Source: CAUZIZ01 sp047514575 (GTDB lineage: Bacteria; Acidobacteriota; UBA6911; RPQK01; JAJDTT01). Taken from it: a stretch of DNA of 33,677 bases. The notes beneath the pieces were generated by a model. The model saw nothing but the letters and a program-made list of their open reading frames with translations, had not been told where the DNA came from and did no database searches. Both the position numbers and the translations under genes were made by a program. Shown piece by piece: positions 23,675 to 32,079 of this stretch; within the stretch, counting starts at the first letter, position 1, and every line of letters starts with the position of its first letter. Location: positions 1 through 33,677 of the forward strand of contig JAKZYH010000503.1 of assembly GCA_047514575.1 (NCBI GenBank). Direction: 5' to 3'.

Positions 23675-23703
23675 GCTACAGCGGCCTGGAGGCCAAAGCT
23701 ACG
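23675..23703. repeat. Small GGCC palindrome flanked by GCTAC repeats
   Basis: GGCC-TGGA-GGCC (23683-23694) with AGC/GCT outside it is flanked by two GCTAC copies, and the GCTAC ending is also seen after the CCCAGGGT elements. It adjoins the nested palindrome and ends just before the stop of the glycosidase-like gene. It probably belongs to the same interspersed family. Confidence 0.45.
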
Positions 23704-23711
23704 CAGGAGAG

Positions 23712-25400
23712 TTACGGCGTTTCGGGATAGGTGGCCGCCACCAGGATCTGGTGGACGATGACCGGGTTGTGCGTGCTGGGTTCGGACTTTTGTCCCCGGC
23801 CGAAAGCCTGCTTCAGGAATTCGCTGGGATCGGCTCCGGGCGGGCCTACCAACCCTGCATAGGGACCCCCTGACGGGACGTTACACCAGAGACTCAGCTC
23901 GTTGTATCCCTTCCGCATGACTCCCGCTGGGACTTCCATGTGATACCAGGGACCCTCCCGGGTCGACTCGGGCAACAAACGATGGTTCAGCCTGGTCCAC
24001 AGGATCGTGTCTTCCGAAGCCTCGGCGGTCCGAACGCTGATCTTGAACTGGGCACGTGAGTCTTCGGCATCTGGACCCATGTTCAGGGGCAGTTTCCGTT
24101 CGACCCGATCGAGGACGATCGGCAGCAGCGCCGGCTGGGAGCCGTGATAGAAAGGTCCACCACCGTGGGCCGTGGGCTCGATTCCGTAGAGCTTGTCCTT
24201 GCCGGCCAGCTTCTCCAGATCACCCAGTTCGTTCAGGGCCGAGGTGAACTCCTGTTCCGTCACTTCCTGGCTGGGTTCATTGGCAAAGTTGAAGAGGTAG
24301 AGGCCGTCGGCTCCCTGCTGCAGGAAATAGGCGGCAACAGCGCGCATCGCCTCCTGGAAGACAGGTTTCTCGGACCACTCTTCCCAGGCACCAGCTCGAA
24401 AGGTGTTCGGGTTGATTGTGGGATAGACCTGCACCCGGTATGTCTTCGCCAGCTCCACCCATTGGTCGACAGGCACCTGTGAGGGCATGTAACCCAATCC
24501 GACCAGGAGCACGTCCACCAGGTCTTCGCGGCACCAACGCTCCACTTCCATTCCCAATTCCAATGAGGTCTCCAGGGAGTCCATGACGTGGATCGCGAGG
24601 GTGTAGGGGCGTCCACGCCGCTCACCAATCTCATTGAGACGCTCCCGGATCTGCCGGATCAGGTCGGTCAGAAGGTGAGCATTCTGCTGCTCTTCACCCA
24701 AGGGGAAACTGATCCCCATGCGATTGAAGTCGAGCTCGTAGCCATCGAAGTCGTGCTCCGTCGCCGTCTTGTCGATAAAGTCCAGCCGGTGTTGTCGCAC
24801 CCCGGGATGAGCATAGTTGAAGGCGACCCAAAGCCGTTGTTCGGTCAGCTCCGTGGGCAGCTCACGCACGCTGGGCGGCGAGATCAGATACTCAGGGTGT
24901 TCGGCCTTGATCGGGTCGTCGGTTTCTTCCAGGGTTCTGGACCTGAACGAGGAATGCAGGTCGTTCATACGCAGGGAGGCCCAGACCTCGATTCCCTGCT
25001 CATGGCACGCCTCGATCACCACATCTCTGACTTGCTCGTAGGAGTCGAAGCAGGGCCAGAGCATCTTCTTGGGGATGTCGTACGGTGGATCGCAGCCGTT
25101 TCCAATGTGCCAGACGTAGGTGTCGACCTGCGTGTCGAAAGTGAGGCTGGTGCGGACATCCAGAAATGACTGCTCGTCGGTGACGTCGTAGAGCAGGCTC
25201 ATGAAGGGAGTTTCGACGCCCCGATTCAGATAGCCGTGCGATTGCTGCGAGGCCGAGTCGTAGTAGATCAGCCTTCGTTTGCGATCAGACTCGAAACCGG
25301 CCTCCGTTCTGCCTTTCTCGGTTGGCGTCTGCACAGGGGCACAGGCCAGGATTGACAACAGTCCAACCGGTACCATCCGGAGCAGTCTGGTTTTGGACAT
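23712..25400 (-). CDS. Glycoside-hydrolase-like lipoprotein
   Basis: A 562-residue lipoprotein; the signal peptide ends at L-A-C (Cys20) and AAGAAGGGG precedes the ATG. The body is a TIM-barrel of the glycoside-hydrolase-like (GHL) kind: 'VDTYVWHIGNG', 'EACHEQGIEVWASLRMND', 'HDFDGYELDFNRMG' (an acidic strand end where a catalytic residue is expected), 'DVLLVGLGYMPSQ' and 'GADGLYLFNFANE'. A C-terminal beta domain (about residues 400-555) is not recognised. Comparable proteins are abundant in Planctomycetes and Acidobacteriota and are presumed to act on polysaccharide or a related substrate outside the cytoplasm. It is the last gene of the minus-strand run, 14 bases after the Ldh2-type gene. 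Confidence 0.75.
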   Translation of the reverse strand: MSKTRLLRMVPVGLLSILACAPVQTPTEKGRTEAGFESDRKRRLIYYDSASQQSHGYLNRGVETPFMSLLYDVTDEQSFLDVRTSLTFDTQVDTYVWHIGNGCDPPYDIPKKMLWPCFDSYEQVRDVVIEACHEQGIEVWASLRMNDLHSSFRSRTLEETDDPIKAEHPEYLISPPSVRELPTELTEQRLWVAFNYAHPGVRQHRLDFIDKTATEHDFDGYELDFNRMGISFPLGEEQQNAHLLTDLIRQIRERLNEIGERRGRPYTLAIHVMDSLETSLELGMEVERWCREDLVDVLLVGLGYMPSQVPVDQWVELAKTYRVQVYPTINPNTFRAGAWEEWSEKPVFQEAMRAVAAYFLQQGADGLYLFNFANEPSQEVTEQEFTSALNELGDLEKLAGKDKLYGIEPTAHGGGPFYHGSQPALLPIVLDRVERKLPLNMGPDAEDSRAQFKISVRTAEASEDTILWTRLNHRLLPESTREGPWYHMEVPAGVMRKGYNELSLWCNVPSGGPYAGLVGPPGADPSEFLKQAFGRGQKSEPSTHNPVIVHQILVAATYPETP

Positions 25401-25414
25401 CGTTTACCCCTTCT

Positions 25415-26494
25415 TCAAGACGGCCTTTTTGCGACCAGGGCTTGCTGGGAGGGCTCCCACCTCAAGTCGACGTCGTCTGCGGCTGAGAGTAGCTCTTGCC
25501 AGATGTTCTCATCGATGAGGATGCCGTCTCTGAGGTGCTTCTCTCTCTGCCGTGCCTCCAACTCTCCTGGGACCTGGATCTGTTCGAAGCCCGACGCCGT
25601 GGGTGAAGACTTGACGTAGTCCATCAGCCTCTGGGTTTCCGATCGGAACTCTTCCACCGGTAGGAAGGTCTCGATGTTGGTAACCATCAGGAATACGGCG
25701 TTTCCTCCTCGGGTGGATTCCCATCTCGTACATCCGGCTCCACTCAGAGCACCCGCCAGGACTTCGACCGCCAGTCCGAGACCGAATCCTTTGTGTCCAG
25801 CAATACCGCCCAAGGGGAGCAGCGAACCGGGAGGATCTTCAAACAGCACGCCGGGATTGGTAGTAGGAGTTCCGCCGCTGTCGATCAGCCAGCCTTCTGG
25901 AGTCGCCTCACGCTTGGTGTGCGAGAGTGCGACCTTTCCGGCTGCGGCCACGCAAGTGGTCATATCCAGGATGAAGGGATCACCATCGGTGGGAAACCCA
26001 ATCCCCATGGGATTCGTTCCCAACCGCGGAGCCGTGCCGCCCCAGGGTGCTACCAGCCCCCTCTGACCGTGGGAGTTGGCCATGAACATGCTCACCATTC
26101 CTTCCTCCGCCGCCATCCGCAGGTAGCTTGCGAGGCGACCCAGATGGTTGCAGTGGCGAATGGTGGCGATACAGGTCCCTGAGGCCGCTGCCTTGTCGAT
26201 CGCCATCCTGGTGGCACGACTGACGATCACCTGGCCGAATCCCCAGTTTCCGTCCAGCGTCAATCGGGCATCAGCCTCCTTGACGATGTCCAGGGGAGCG
26301 CCGGGTACGATATTCCCTTCGCGAATCTCCCCGATGTACCGGGCAAAGGATCCGGTTCCGTGAGAGTCGTGTCCTCCCAAATGGGCTTCTACGGTGAGAT
26401 TTGCAACCACCTCTGACTCTTCTTCGGAGGCGCCCGCCGCCTGGAGCACGGTCTCCAGGATCTGTTTGAGTTCAGTCGACTTGAAAACTGGCAT
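25415..26494 (-). CDS. Malate/L-lactate/ureidoglycolate dehydrogenase family (Ldh2)
   Basis: A 359-residue NAD(P)-dependent oxidoreductase of the Ldh2/YlbC fold, which oxidises 2-hydroxy acids or reduces imino or oxo acids. Signatures: 'HLGGHDSHGTG' (residues 38-48), 'IRHCNHLGRLASYLR' with the family's catalytic-region histidine, 'PWGGTAPRLGTNPMGIGFP' (cofactor and substrate loop), and 'AGHKGFGLGLAVEVLAGALS' near the active site. No signal peptide, so cytoplasmic. It is 36 bases downstream of the nucleotidase and 14 bases upstream of the glycosidase-like gene. Together with the enolase-superfamily enzyme it points to hydroxy-acid or acid-sugar metabolism. Confidence 0.9.
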   Translation of the reverse strand: MPVFKSTELKQILETVLQAAGASEEESEVVANLTVEAHLGGHDSHGTGSFARYIGEIREGNIVPGAPLDIVKEADARLTLDGNWGFGQVIVSRATRMAIDKAAASGTCIATIRHCNHLGRLASYLRMAAEEGMVSMFMANSHGQRGLVAPWGGTAPRLGTNPMGIGFPTDGDPFILDMTTCVAAAGKVALSHTKREATPEGWLIDSGGTPTTNPGVLFEDPPGSLLPLGGIAGHKGFGLGLAVEVLAGALSGAGCTRWESTRGGNAVFLMVTNIETFLPVEEFRSETQRLMDYVKSSPTASGFEQIQVPGELEARQREKHLRDGILIDENIWQELLSAADDVDLRWEPSQQALVAKRPS

Positions 26495-26530
26495 GATGCT
26501 TCATTGAGTTGTAAGACGAGCAGGCGAGAA

Positions 26531-27532
26531 TCAAGGGCTGGTTCCGGAATCAGGTCCCTGACCATCCGGAGGAATCGCCTCAATCCTGGCCACTGACGCC
26601 AGCGCCAGTTCGTGCAAATGTCCGTTGGAGGCCAGAATGCCCCGGTTCTGGTGCAGTGCGATCCCCTGGGAGAAATCGAGAGCCTTTCCATCCAGATCTG
26701 TCACCTTTCCTCCCGCCTCTTCAACCAGGAAGGTACCCGCAGCCTGGTCCCAGATTTTTTCCTTGTAGCGCGGGTAGTATGGAGAGATCAAGCGGACAAG
26801 AAGATCTCCACCTCCAGAGGCAAGAGCAGCATACTTGGCCTGACTGTCCATCAGAACTGGCTCCGGACCGATGCCAAGATCACCCCTCAGTTTCTGCATC
26901 TGACTCTCATTGGTATGTCCGGACTCAACGGATCTCAGGACTCTTGCCTTGCTGTGATCGCGCAAATCTGACACCGAAACTCTCTGAAGTTCTTCCGGAT
27001 TCTCCAAGGGAGCTCCCCAAGCGCCCTCACCTCGAACCGCAACCGCCAGGGAACCACCCGCAGGGGAATGTCGAGTGACGAGCCCTGGGCTGCCCAGGAT
27101 GCCCGCCGTGACCTCGTGATTTTCGAGCAGGGCCAACGCTACGGCATACTGACCTCCCCGAAGGAAGCCCTTGGTACCGTCGATCGGGTCCAGCACCCAG
27201 ATCTTTCCCTCAGTTTCAACCTGAGACCGACCAATCCACTCACAGACCGTCTCCTCGTCGGCGTCCAGGATACGGGCTACGTGTTTCAGCATCTTTCGCC
27301 CTTGGGGCTTCTGAAGCTCGTCTGCAGATTCCTCAGCGACCAACCGCGTCTCTCCGAACTCCTCCAGCAATCGTCGTGCTGCGAGGGCCTGGATTGCATA
27401 ATCGGCGACCGTCACCGGAGTCTGGTCACCCTTCACCAGTTCGGGCGGCAACCCTCCTTGACGAATGCTTTCGGCAAGCGAGGACGCCTCGCTGACCAGA
27501 TCAATTGCAAATTGGACTTCTCTGGAGAACAT
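26531..27532 (-). CDS. cysQ: 3'(2'),5'-bisphosphate nucleotidase (HAL2/CysQ type)
   Basis: Hydrolyses 3'-phosphoadenosine 5'-phosphate (PAP) to AMP, removing the by-product of sulfate assimilation and sulfation. It is a 333-residue lithium-sensitive phosphatase of the inositol-monophosphatase fold: 'TPVTVADYAIQ', 'LVAEES' (Glu67, Glu68), 'LDPIDGTKGF' (Asp115, Asp118) and 'EKIWDQAAGTFLVEEAGG' are the metal-binding motifs. 'GTKGFLRGGQYAVALAL' is typical of the HAL2 subtype. I chose the ATG at 27532; an in-frame ATG at 27583 lies inside the inverted repeat and would add residues (MEFEICLYLVSWNL) that are just translated repeat. No Shine-Dalgarno is seen at either. A role in the surrounding catabolic run is unclear. 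Confidence 0.88.
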   Translation of the reverse strand: MFSREVQFAIDLVSEASSLAESIRQGGLPPELVKGDQTPVTVADYAIQALAARRLLEEFGETRLVAEESADELQKPQGRKMLKHVARILDADEETVCEWIGRSQVETEGKIWVLDPIDGTKGFLRGGQYAVALALLENHEVTAGILGSPGLVTRHSPAGGSLAVAVRGEGAWGAPLENPEELQRVSVSDLRDHSKARVLRSVESGHTNESQMQKLRGDLGIGPEPVLMDSQAKYAALASGGGDLLVRLISPYYPRYKEKIWDQAAGTFLVEEAGGKVTDLDGKALDFSQGIALHQNRGILASNGHLHELALASVARIEAIPPDGQGPDSGTSP

Positions 27533-27547
27533 GGTTGGAAACAAGTT

Positions 27548-27717
27548 CCAAGATACAAGATACAAACAAATCTCAAATTCCAAGCATCAAACGCTGCGAC
27601 AACCAGAAAGTAACGCCGAAGTCTCAGCCATGGCAGCAGCGCTGAAGCCAGAGTCAATCCGGATGGTTTGGAACTTGATGCTTGGAATTTGTGATTTGTT
27701 TGTATCTTGTATCTTGG
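27548..27717. mobile_element. MITE-like element with 43-bp inverted repeats
   Basis: Arms 27548-27590 and 27675-27717 are reverse complements over 43 bases with one mismatch. They enclose an 84-base loop that contains a small CGCTGC/GCAGCG dyad. The arms are AT-rich (for example CCAAGATACAAGATACAAAC), unlike the surrounding genes. The element encodes no transposase and sits in the 195-base gap between the nucleotidase and the enolase-superfamily gene, almost touching the stop codon of the latter. GGAACTTG/CAAGTTCC copies near the arms add partial symmetry. No clear target-site duplication is visible. The transcript would form a very stable hairpin that could alter expression of the downstream genes. 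Confidence 0.75.
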
Positions 27718-27727
27718 GATTTATCTT

Positions 27728-28801
27728 CTACGTTACTGAATAACGCTCCAATGCCTCTCGGTTTAGCTCAATTCCATGACCAGGCCGATCCGGTGCTGTT
27801 GCTATACCGTCCTGGAACTGCACGGGTTCTTGTGCCAGGACGTTCCACATCAGGTCCGAAAATTCCATATAGAGGCATTCGGGGAGACTCGCGGCCAGGT
27901 GAACGCCTATTTCCAGGTTGGTGTTGCCCAGGGAGACGGGGACTCCGAAATCCCCGGCCAGTTGGGCGGCAGCTCGCGATCCCCCGATCGAACCATGGAT
28001 ATTGAGGACATCCACGGCACCGGCTTCTAGCAGTCGCCGCTTTCCTGAGAATCCGAGGTATTCGCCAGTATTTATCCGGGTGAACGGAACCTGGGCACAG
28101 AGCACACTATACCCATCGTAGTCGTCCCTCGCTATGGGATCTTCGACCCAGTAGATGGGGATGCCTTCTTCATGGTAGCGATGGAGTCTAAGGATCGCTT
28201 CCTTGGGTGACCAGGCCTCGTTGGCATCTATCATCAAGTCGCTCTCTTCCCCCATGACTTCACGAGCCAGGGCCATCCGGGCCAGGTCCCATTCGACATC
28301 GGGGTGTCCCACCTTGATCTTGATGGCTCGGAATCCCATCCCCCGAAACCTGCTCAGTTTGTCTCGGAACTGGTCATTGCTGAGTCGGAAGTCGAGGGTA
28401 CTGCCATAGGCGCGGACCTGGGGGCTGTTTCCCCCGAGGAGGCGGTACAAGGGCATCCCCAGGGCTTTTCCCATCAGGTCCCAGAGGGCAGTCTCGACGG
28501 ATAGAGAAAATGGAGAGGCTCCCACGTTGCCACCGCGGGGACGGGTGATCCTCAAGGCAGTACTGAAGGGATTGGAGTCTCTCAACCCTGGCCAGACCGC
28601 GTACTCGAACTGGGCCGTCATTACCTCCAGACCGGGCTTCGGAATGCCTTGGTCCAGCTCGAAGCCGATCCCGGTCTGGCCCTCGTCCGTGTCGATTTCC
28701 AGGACGGCCATCCAGTGATCCTGGAACTGGACCTGGGAGTCCCCAATCGGCAGCGGTAGCTTCAAGTGGACGCGGTGGAGTCGATAGCTCTGAATCTTCA
28801 T
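27728..28801 (-). CDS. Mandelate racemase / enolase-superfamily enzyme
   Basis: A 357-residue enolase-superfamily enzyme, probably a dehydratase or epimerase acting on an acid sugar or another carboxylate. The metal ligands Asp192 ('DLMIDANEAW'), Glu220 ('YWVEDPI') and Glu247 ('NTGEYLG') are present, as is the K161-x-K163 acid/base motif in 'AIKIKVGHP'. The usual His on strand 7 that pairs with an Asp in mandelate racemase is not obvious; 'VLNIHGSIGG' (His269) is the nearest histidine. The chemistry may therefore differ from classic members. Stop and start are 13 bases apart from the propeller gene upstream; GAGGGA gives the ribosome binding site. Confidence 0.88.
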   Translation of the reverse strand: MKIQSYRLHRVHLKLPLPIGDSQVQFQDHWMAVLEIDTDEGQTGIGFELDQGIPKPGLEVMTAQFEYAVWPGLRDSNPFSTALRITRPRGGNVGASPFSLSVETALWDLMGKALGMPLYRLLGGNSPQVRAYGSTLDFRLSNDQFRDKLSRFRGMGFRAIKIKVGHPDVEWDLARMALAREVMGEESDLMIDANEAWSPKEAILRLHRYHEEGIPIYWVEDPIARDDYDGYSVLCAQVPFTRINTGEYLGFSGKRRLLEAGAVDVLNIHGSIGGSRAAAQLAGDFGVPVSLGNTNLEIGVHLAASLPECLYMEFSDLMWNVLAQEPVQFQDGIATAPDRPGHGIELNREALERYSVT

Positions 28802-28814
28802 GAATCAGGTTCCC

Positions 28815-30086
28815 TCAGGGCTGACGCAGGTCGAGGCAGGCGATGTTTTGCTGATCGCGGAGGTAGAGGCGACCGCCTGCCAAGGAGGGAGGAGTCCAGC
28901 TCTTGTAGTCCAGGATCTTCATCCGCCCCAGCTCCTGGTAGCCCTCCGGGGTTGCCTTGGCCATGGCAATATCTCCCTGCTCGCCTAGAATGAAGAGGTG
29001 TCCCTGGGCCGCGATCAGGGATCCTTTACCCACGCTCCGATCGGCCCATATTTCCTCGCCGTCCTCGAGCCTGATGCATTTCAGGATAGAGTTGTCGAAA
29101 CCGTAGAGGTAGTCACCAACCAGAATGCAGCCGTTGTAGTGATTTTGCATCAGCTTCTTGGTCCAGAGGCCCTCGGCGCTGACGCCGTTTCCCTGCCGGC
29201 TCAAGCGAAACAAGCCGCTGCCGGTGCCCCGACCGGAGGAGACGAAGAGGAAGGGATCAGAAAAAATAGGGGTTGCGATGTTCATGTCCGACGTCGTCAG
29301 CCACTCGTGTCGCCAGTGGAGCTTGCCGTCCTTGGGAGACAATCCAAAAATCGCCTTGCCGCCGAAGAATACGATCTCCCGAATCCCTTCGACTGTTATA
29401 GGTAGGGGAGAGGCGTAGCCTGCGACATCGTCGTGGGCCTTCCATGCCACGTCGCCCGTGGTCTTGTGGAAGGCAACCACAGACGCGCCCGGGGCCCCGA
29501 CGTTGACCAGAAGCAGGTCCCCCTCTACCAACGGTGAGGTGGACACACCCCAGTGTAGATTGGAGGCGTTGAAGTCCTTCAAGATATTCAGTTGCCACAG
29601 GGTCTCACCGGTCTTCTTGTCGAGACACAAAAGCGCTCCGGTGGCTCCCAGGAAATACACCCTGGATCCGTCAACCGTCGGCGTCGCGCGTGCTCCGTCG
29701 CCTCCCTGTGGTTCTTCGAACGTTGGAGAGGTGGGGACGCTCCAGATCTCTTCCCCGGAATCGGCATTGAGACAAACAGCCCATTCGCTCTTATCGCGAT
29801 CGACAAAGGTGTAGACCTTACCGTCGCTGACGGCCAGGGATGAGAACCCATCTCCGCCGGCGACCTTCCACAGGACAGGAAGCCCCTGTTGGGGCCACTC
29901 AGCCAGGAGACCGCTCTCCTCCGAAATGCCGTCCCGGTTGGCTCCGCGCCACTGAGGCCATTGGCCGGCCACACTGTTGACAGCGATCTCCGGAACAGGA
30001 GCGAGAGCTGGGACGGTTTGTTCCCCCGAACAATTGAAGAGTAGAGCCGCCAGAAACAACGCTATCCAGACTGAATTGTTTTTCAT
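28815..30086 (-). CDS. PQQ-like beta-propeller protein, exported
   Basis: A 423-residue propeller with an N-terminal signal ending near 'LLFNCSG' (an imperfect lipobox, Cys19). The conserved opening 'GQWPQWRGANRDGISEESGL' and repeated blades of the form 'G-x-V-Y-x(4)-A-x-D-x-x-T/S-G-E-x-x-W' ('ALLCLDKKTGETLWQL', 'SVVAFHKTTGDVAWKA', 'IRLEDGEEIWADR') place it in the PQQ-binding-like family common in Planctomycetes and Acidobacteriota. No catalytic dehydrogenase residues are evident, so it more likely binds ligands or proteins than PQQ. AAGAGG precedes the ATG. It is the first gene of the minus-strand run and divergent from the ThDP enzyme. Confidence 0.85.
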   Translation of the reverse strand: MKNNSVWIALFLAALLFNCSGEQTVPALAPVPEIAVNSVAGQWPQWRGANRDGISEESGLLAEWPQQGLPVLWKVAGGDGFSSLAVSDGKVYTFVDRDKSEWAVCLNADSGEEIWSVPTSPTFEEPQGGDGARATPTVDGSRVYFLGATGALLCLDKKTGETLWQLNILKDFNASNLHWGVSTSPLVEGDLLLVNVGAPGASVVAFHKTTGDVAWKAHDDVAGYASPLPITVEGIREIVFFGGKAIFGLSPKDGKLHWRHEWLTTSDMNIATPIFSDPFLFVSSGRGTGSGLFRLSRQGNGVSAEGLWTKKLMQNHYNGCILVGDYLYGFDNSILKCIRLEDGEEIWADRSVGKGSLIAAQGHLFILGEQGDIAMAKATPEGYQELGRMKILDYKSWTPPSLAGGRLYLRDQQNIACLDLRQP

Positions 30087-30180
30087 GGTGCTGACCTCTT
30101 GATCCGGTGGATTCTAGTCGAGGGCAGAGAGTCATATCAAGGGATTCACAATTTGACAGGGACACGACCCTCGAGACTTC

Positions 30181-30208
30181 TTGACGAGCACCGTGGGTAT
30201 GCCATACT
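30181..30208 (+). promoter_or_regulatory. Candidate sigma-70 promoter for the ThDP enzyme gene
   Basis: TTGACG at 30181-30186 (five of six consensus bases) is followed after 16 bases by CATACT at 30203-30208 (four of six). The start codon lies 36 bases downstream. A perfect TTGACA at 30153-30158 has no matching -10 box. The prediction rests on sequence alone. Confidence 0.4.
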
Positions 30209-30244
30209 CGACGGGCGGCGATTAACTGGCTTGAGAGAATAGGC

Positions 30245-31840
30245 ATGTCCAAGACAGCTGCAGAGGTGCTGATCGACACTCTGATCGAAGCGGGAGTCAA
30301 ACACTTATTCACGCTGTCCGGCAACCAGATTCTCCCCATCTACGACGCCACTATCGGCCGAGACATCCAGCTTATCCACACCAGGCATGAGGCCGCCGCA
30401 GTACATATGGCCGATGCCTGGGGACGTTTGATGGAGGATCCTCCTGGCATCGCCCTGGTGACCGCCGGACCCGGACACTGTAATGCTCTTTCGGCGCTGT
30501 ATGTGGCCTTGATGGCGGAGTCGCCGCTGCTGTTGTTGAGCGGTCACTGTCCTCGATCGCAGATTGGGAAGGGCTCGTTTCAGGAGATTGACCAGGTCGC
30601 TACAGCGCGTCCGGTGACGAAAGCATCGTGGTTGGTAGAGCACCCCGATCAGATGGGGAACGACGTCCTTCGTGCCCTGTCTTTGTGCCAGTCCGGCCGA
30701 CCTGGTCCGGTACATCTCAGTCTCCCCAGCGATGTTCTGGAGTCTCACGTGCGGGCCTCGCAGGGGACAGGGGGTCACGACGGCGAAGCGGCGCACACTC
30801 CTACCGAAGCGTCTGAAGCTCAGGTGCTGGATCTACTCCACAAAGCTAAGCGTCCCTTGATTGTAGCCGGGCCAGCCATGGCGCGGAACCATCGTTGGAC
30901 ACAGGTTGCGGAGTTGGCAGAGACTGCCCAGGTACCCGCCCTTCCTATGGACAGTCCTCGAGGGGTCAATGATCCGTGGATGCATGGAGCGAGTCACTGC
31001 CTCTTTGAGTCCGACCTGGTCTTGCTGCTGGGCAAGAAACTGGACTTCTCGATGCGTTTTGGCGAATCACCGTTTTCCCCGGACACTCGATTCGTCCAGA
31101 TCGATGCCGATGCCGGGGAGCTCCGGCAGCAGGAAAGGGTGGTGCTTTCGATTCAAGGCGACCCAGCGGAGATCGTAGGATCGATGGTGGCCGCGGCCCG
31201 CGACCAGAACTGGCGGGGAGATTCCTGGAGGCAGAAGGTGCAGACTGCGCGAGCGACAGAGCCCGATCCGTGGAGAGAGTGGCGCCGATCGGTCTCTCGT
31301 CCAATCCACCCGCTGCGCGTCTGCGAAGCAATCCAGCCCCACTTTGCTCAGGGAGCGATCCTGGTAAGCGATGGTGGAGAATTCGGACAGTGGGCCCAGG
31401 CTGGGTTGGCTGCCCAGATTCGTCTGACGAATGGTCCCTCGGGTGCTATCGGTAGCTCGATTCCGATGGCGATTGCGGCCAAGCTGGCTTATCCGGAGCG
31501 ACAGGTCGTTGCCATCTCAGGCGACGGTACCTTCGGATATCATCTCTCGGAATTCGACACGGCTGTTCGCTACGCTCTTCCCCTGGTTGTCGTCATCGGC
31601 AACGACGCTCGCTGGAACGCGGAGTTCCAACTGCAGCTGCAGCACTACGGTGAGGAACGTGCCGTCGCCTGCGAGTTGCTTCTGTCGCGCTATGACAAGG
31701 CGGTAGAGGCATTGGGCGGATACGGAGAGTTTGTCTCGGATCCGGCGGAGATTGGCCAGGCGCTGGAGCGCTCTCTTGCATCGCAGTTGCCCGCTTGTGT
31801 GAACATTCACGTCGAAGGTGTGAGGGCGCCGGCTTTCTAA
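30245..31840 (+). CDS. ThDP-dependent enzyme of the acetolactate synthase-like family
   Basis: A 531-residue thiamine-diphosphate enzyme with the three usual domains. The N-terminal Pyr domain has the catalytic glutamate Glu49 in 'HTRHEAAAVHMADAWGR' and 'VTAGPGHCNALSALYVA'. A central Rossmann-like domain spans about residues 190-350. The C-terminal PP domain has the ThDP motif G426-D-G to N453 ('ISGDGTFGYHLSEF', 'VVVIGNDARWN'). It is shorter than catalytic acetolactate synthases, and relatives include 2-hydroxyacyl-CoA lyases, oxalyl-CoA decarboxylases and sulfoacetaldehyde-type enzymes. It probably ligates or cleaves 2-keto or 2-hydroxy acids; the substrate is not determinable. It stands alone on the plus strand. 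Confidence 0.87.
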   Translation: MSKTAAEVLIDTLIEAGVKHLFTLSGNQILPIYDATIGRDIQLIHTRHEAAAVHMADAWGRLMEDPPGIALVTAGPGHCNALSALYVALMAESPLLLLSGHCPRSQIGKGSFQEIDQVATARPVTKASWLVEHPDQMGNDVLRALSLCQSGRPGPVHLSLPSDVLESHVRASQGTGGHDGEAAHTPTEASEAQVLDLLHKAKRPLIVAGPAMARNHRWTQVAELAETAQVPALPMDSPRGVNDPWMHGASHCLFESDLVLLLGKKLDFSMRFGESPFSPDTRFVQIDADAGELRQQERVVLSIQGDPAEIVGSMVAAARDQNWRGDSWRQKVQTARATEPDPWREWRRSVSRPIHPLRVCEAIQPHFAQGAILVSDGGEFGQWAQAGLAAQIRLTNGPSGAIGSSIPMAIAAKLAYPERQVVAISGDGTFGYHLSEFDTAVRYALPLVVVIGNDARWNAEFQLQLQHYGEERAVACELLLSRYDKAVEALGGYGEFVSDPAEIGQALERSLASQLPACVNIHVEGVRAPAF

Positions 31841-32038
31841 TCAGACCGCGCCGGATCGATCGGGAAGAGACCCTTCCTCACTTCAGGGGTTCTTCGCCTA
31901 CACCGAAGTGCTACACCAGTGTACTTAGCTGAAGTCGGGTCTCCAGCAACTGCTGGACCAGTTCCAAGACCTCTTGCGCCTGTCGCATGGACCTCCGTCT
32001 TGTTTCAGGCCGGAGCCTCTATAAGGGAAAAACTAGCG

Positions 32039-32047
32039 TGGTATAAT
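32039..32047 (+). promoter_or_regulatory. Extended -10 promoter of the isocitrate dehydrogenase gene
   Basis: TGG-TATAAT is a perfect extended -10 element, 32 bases before the ATG. No good -35 is seen 17 bases upstream, as expected when an extended -10 compensates. The CAAGGG at 32069-32074 near the start could serve as the ribosome binding site. Confidence 0.55.
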
Positions 32048-32079
32048 CCGCGCAAATTTGGTGAAACCAAGGGCAACAT

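Noticed and set aside
30153..30158. Perfect TTGACA box upstream of the ThDP enzyme
   Set aside because: No acceptable -10 sequence occurs 16-18 bases downstream; the TTGACG/CATACT pair fits better.
31863..31877. Terminator hairpin GGAAG/CTTCC after the ThDP enzyme gene
   Set aside because: Only a 5-bp stem without a U-run; too weak to list as a feature.
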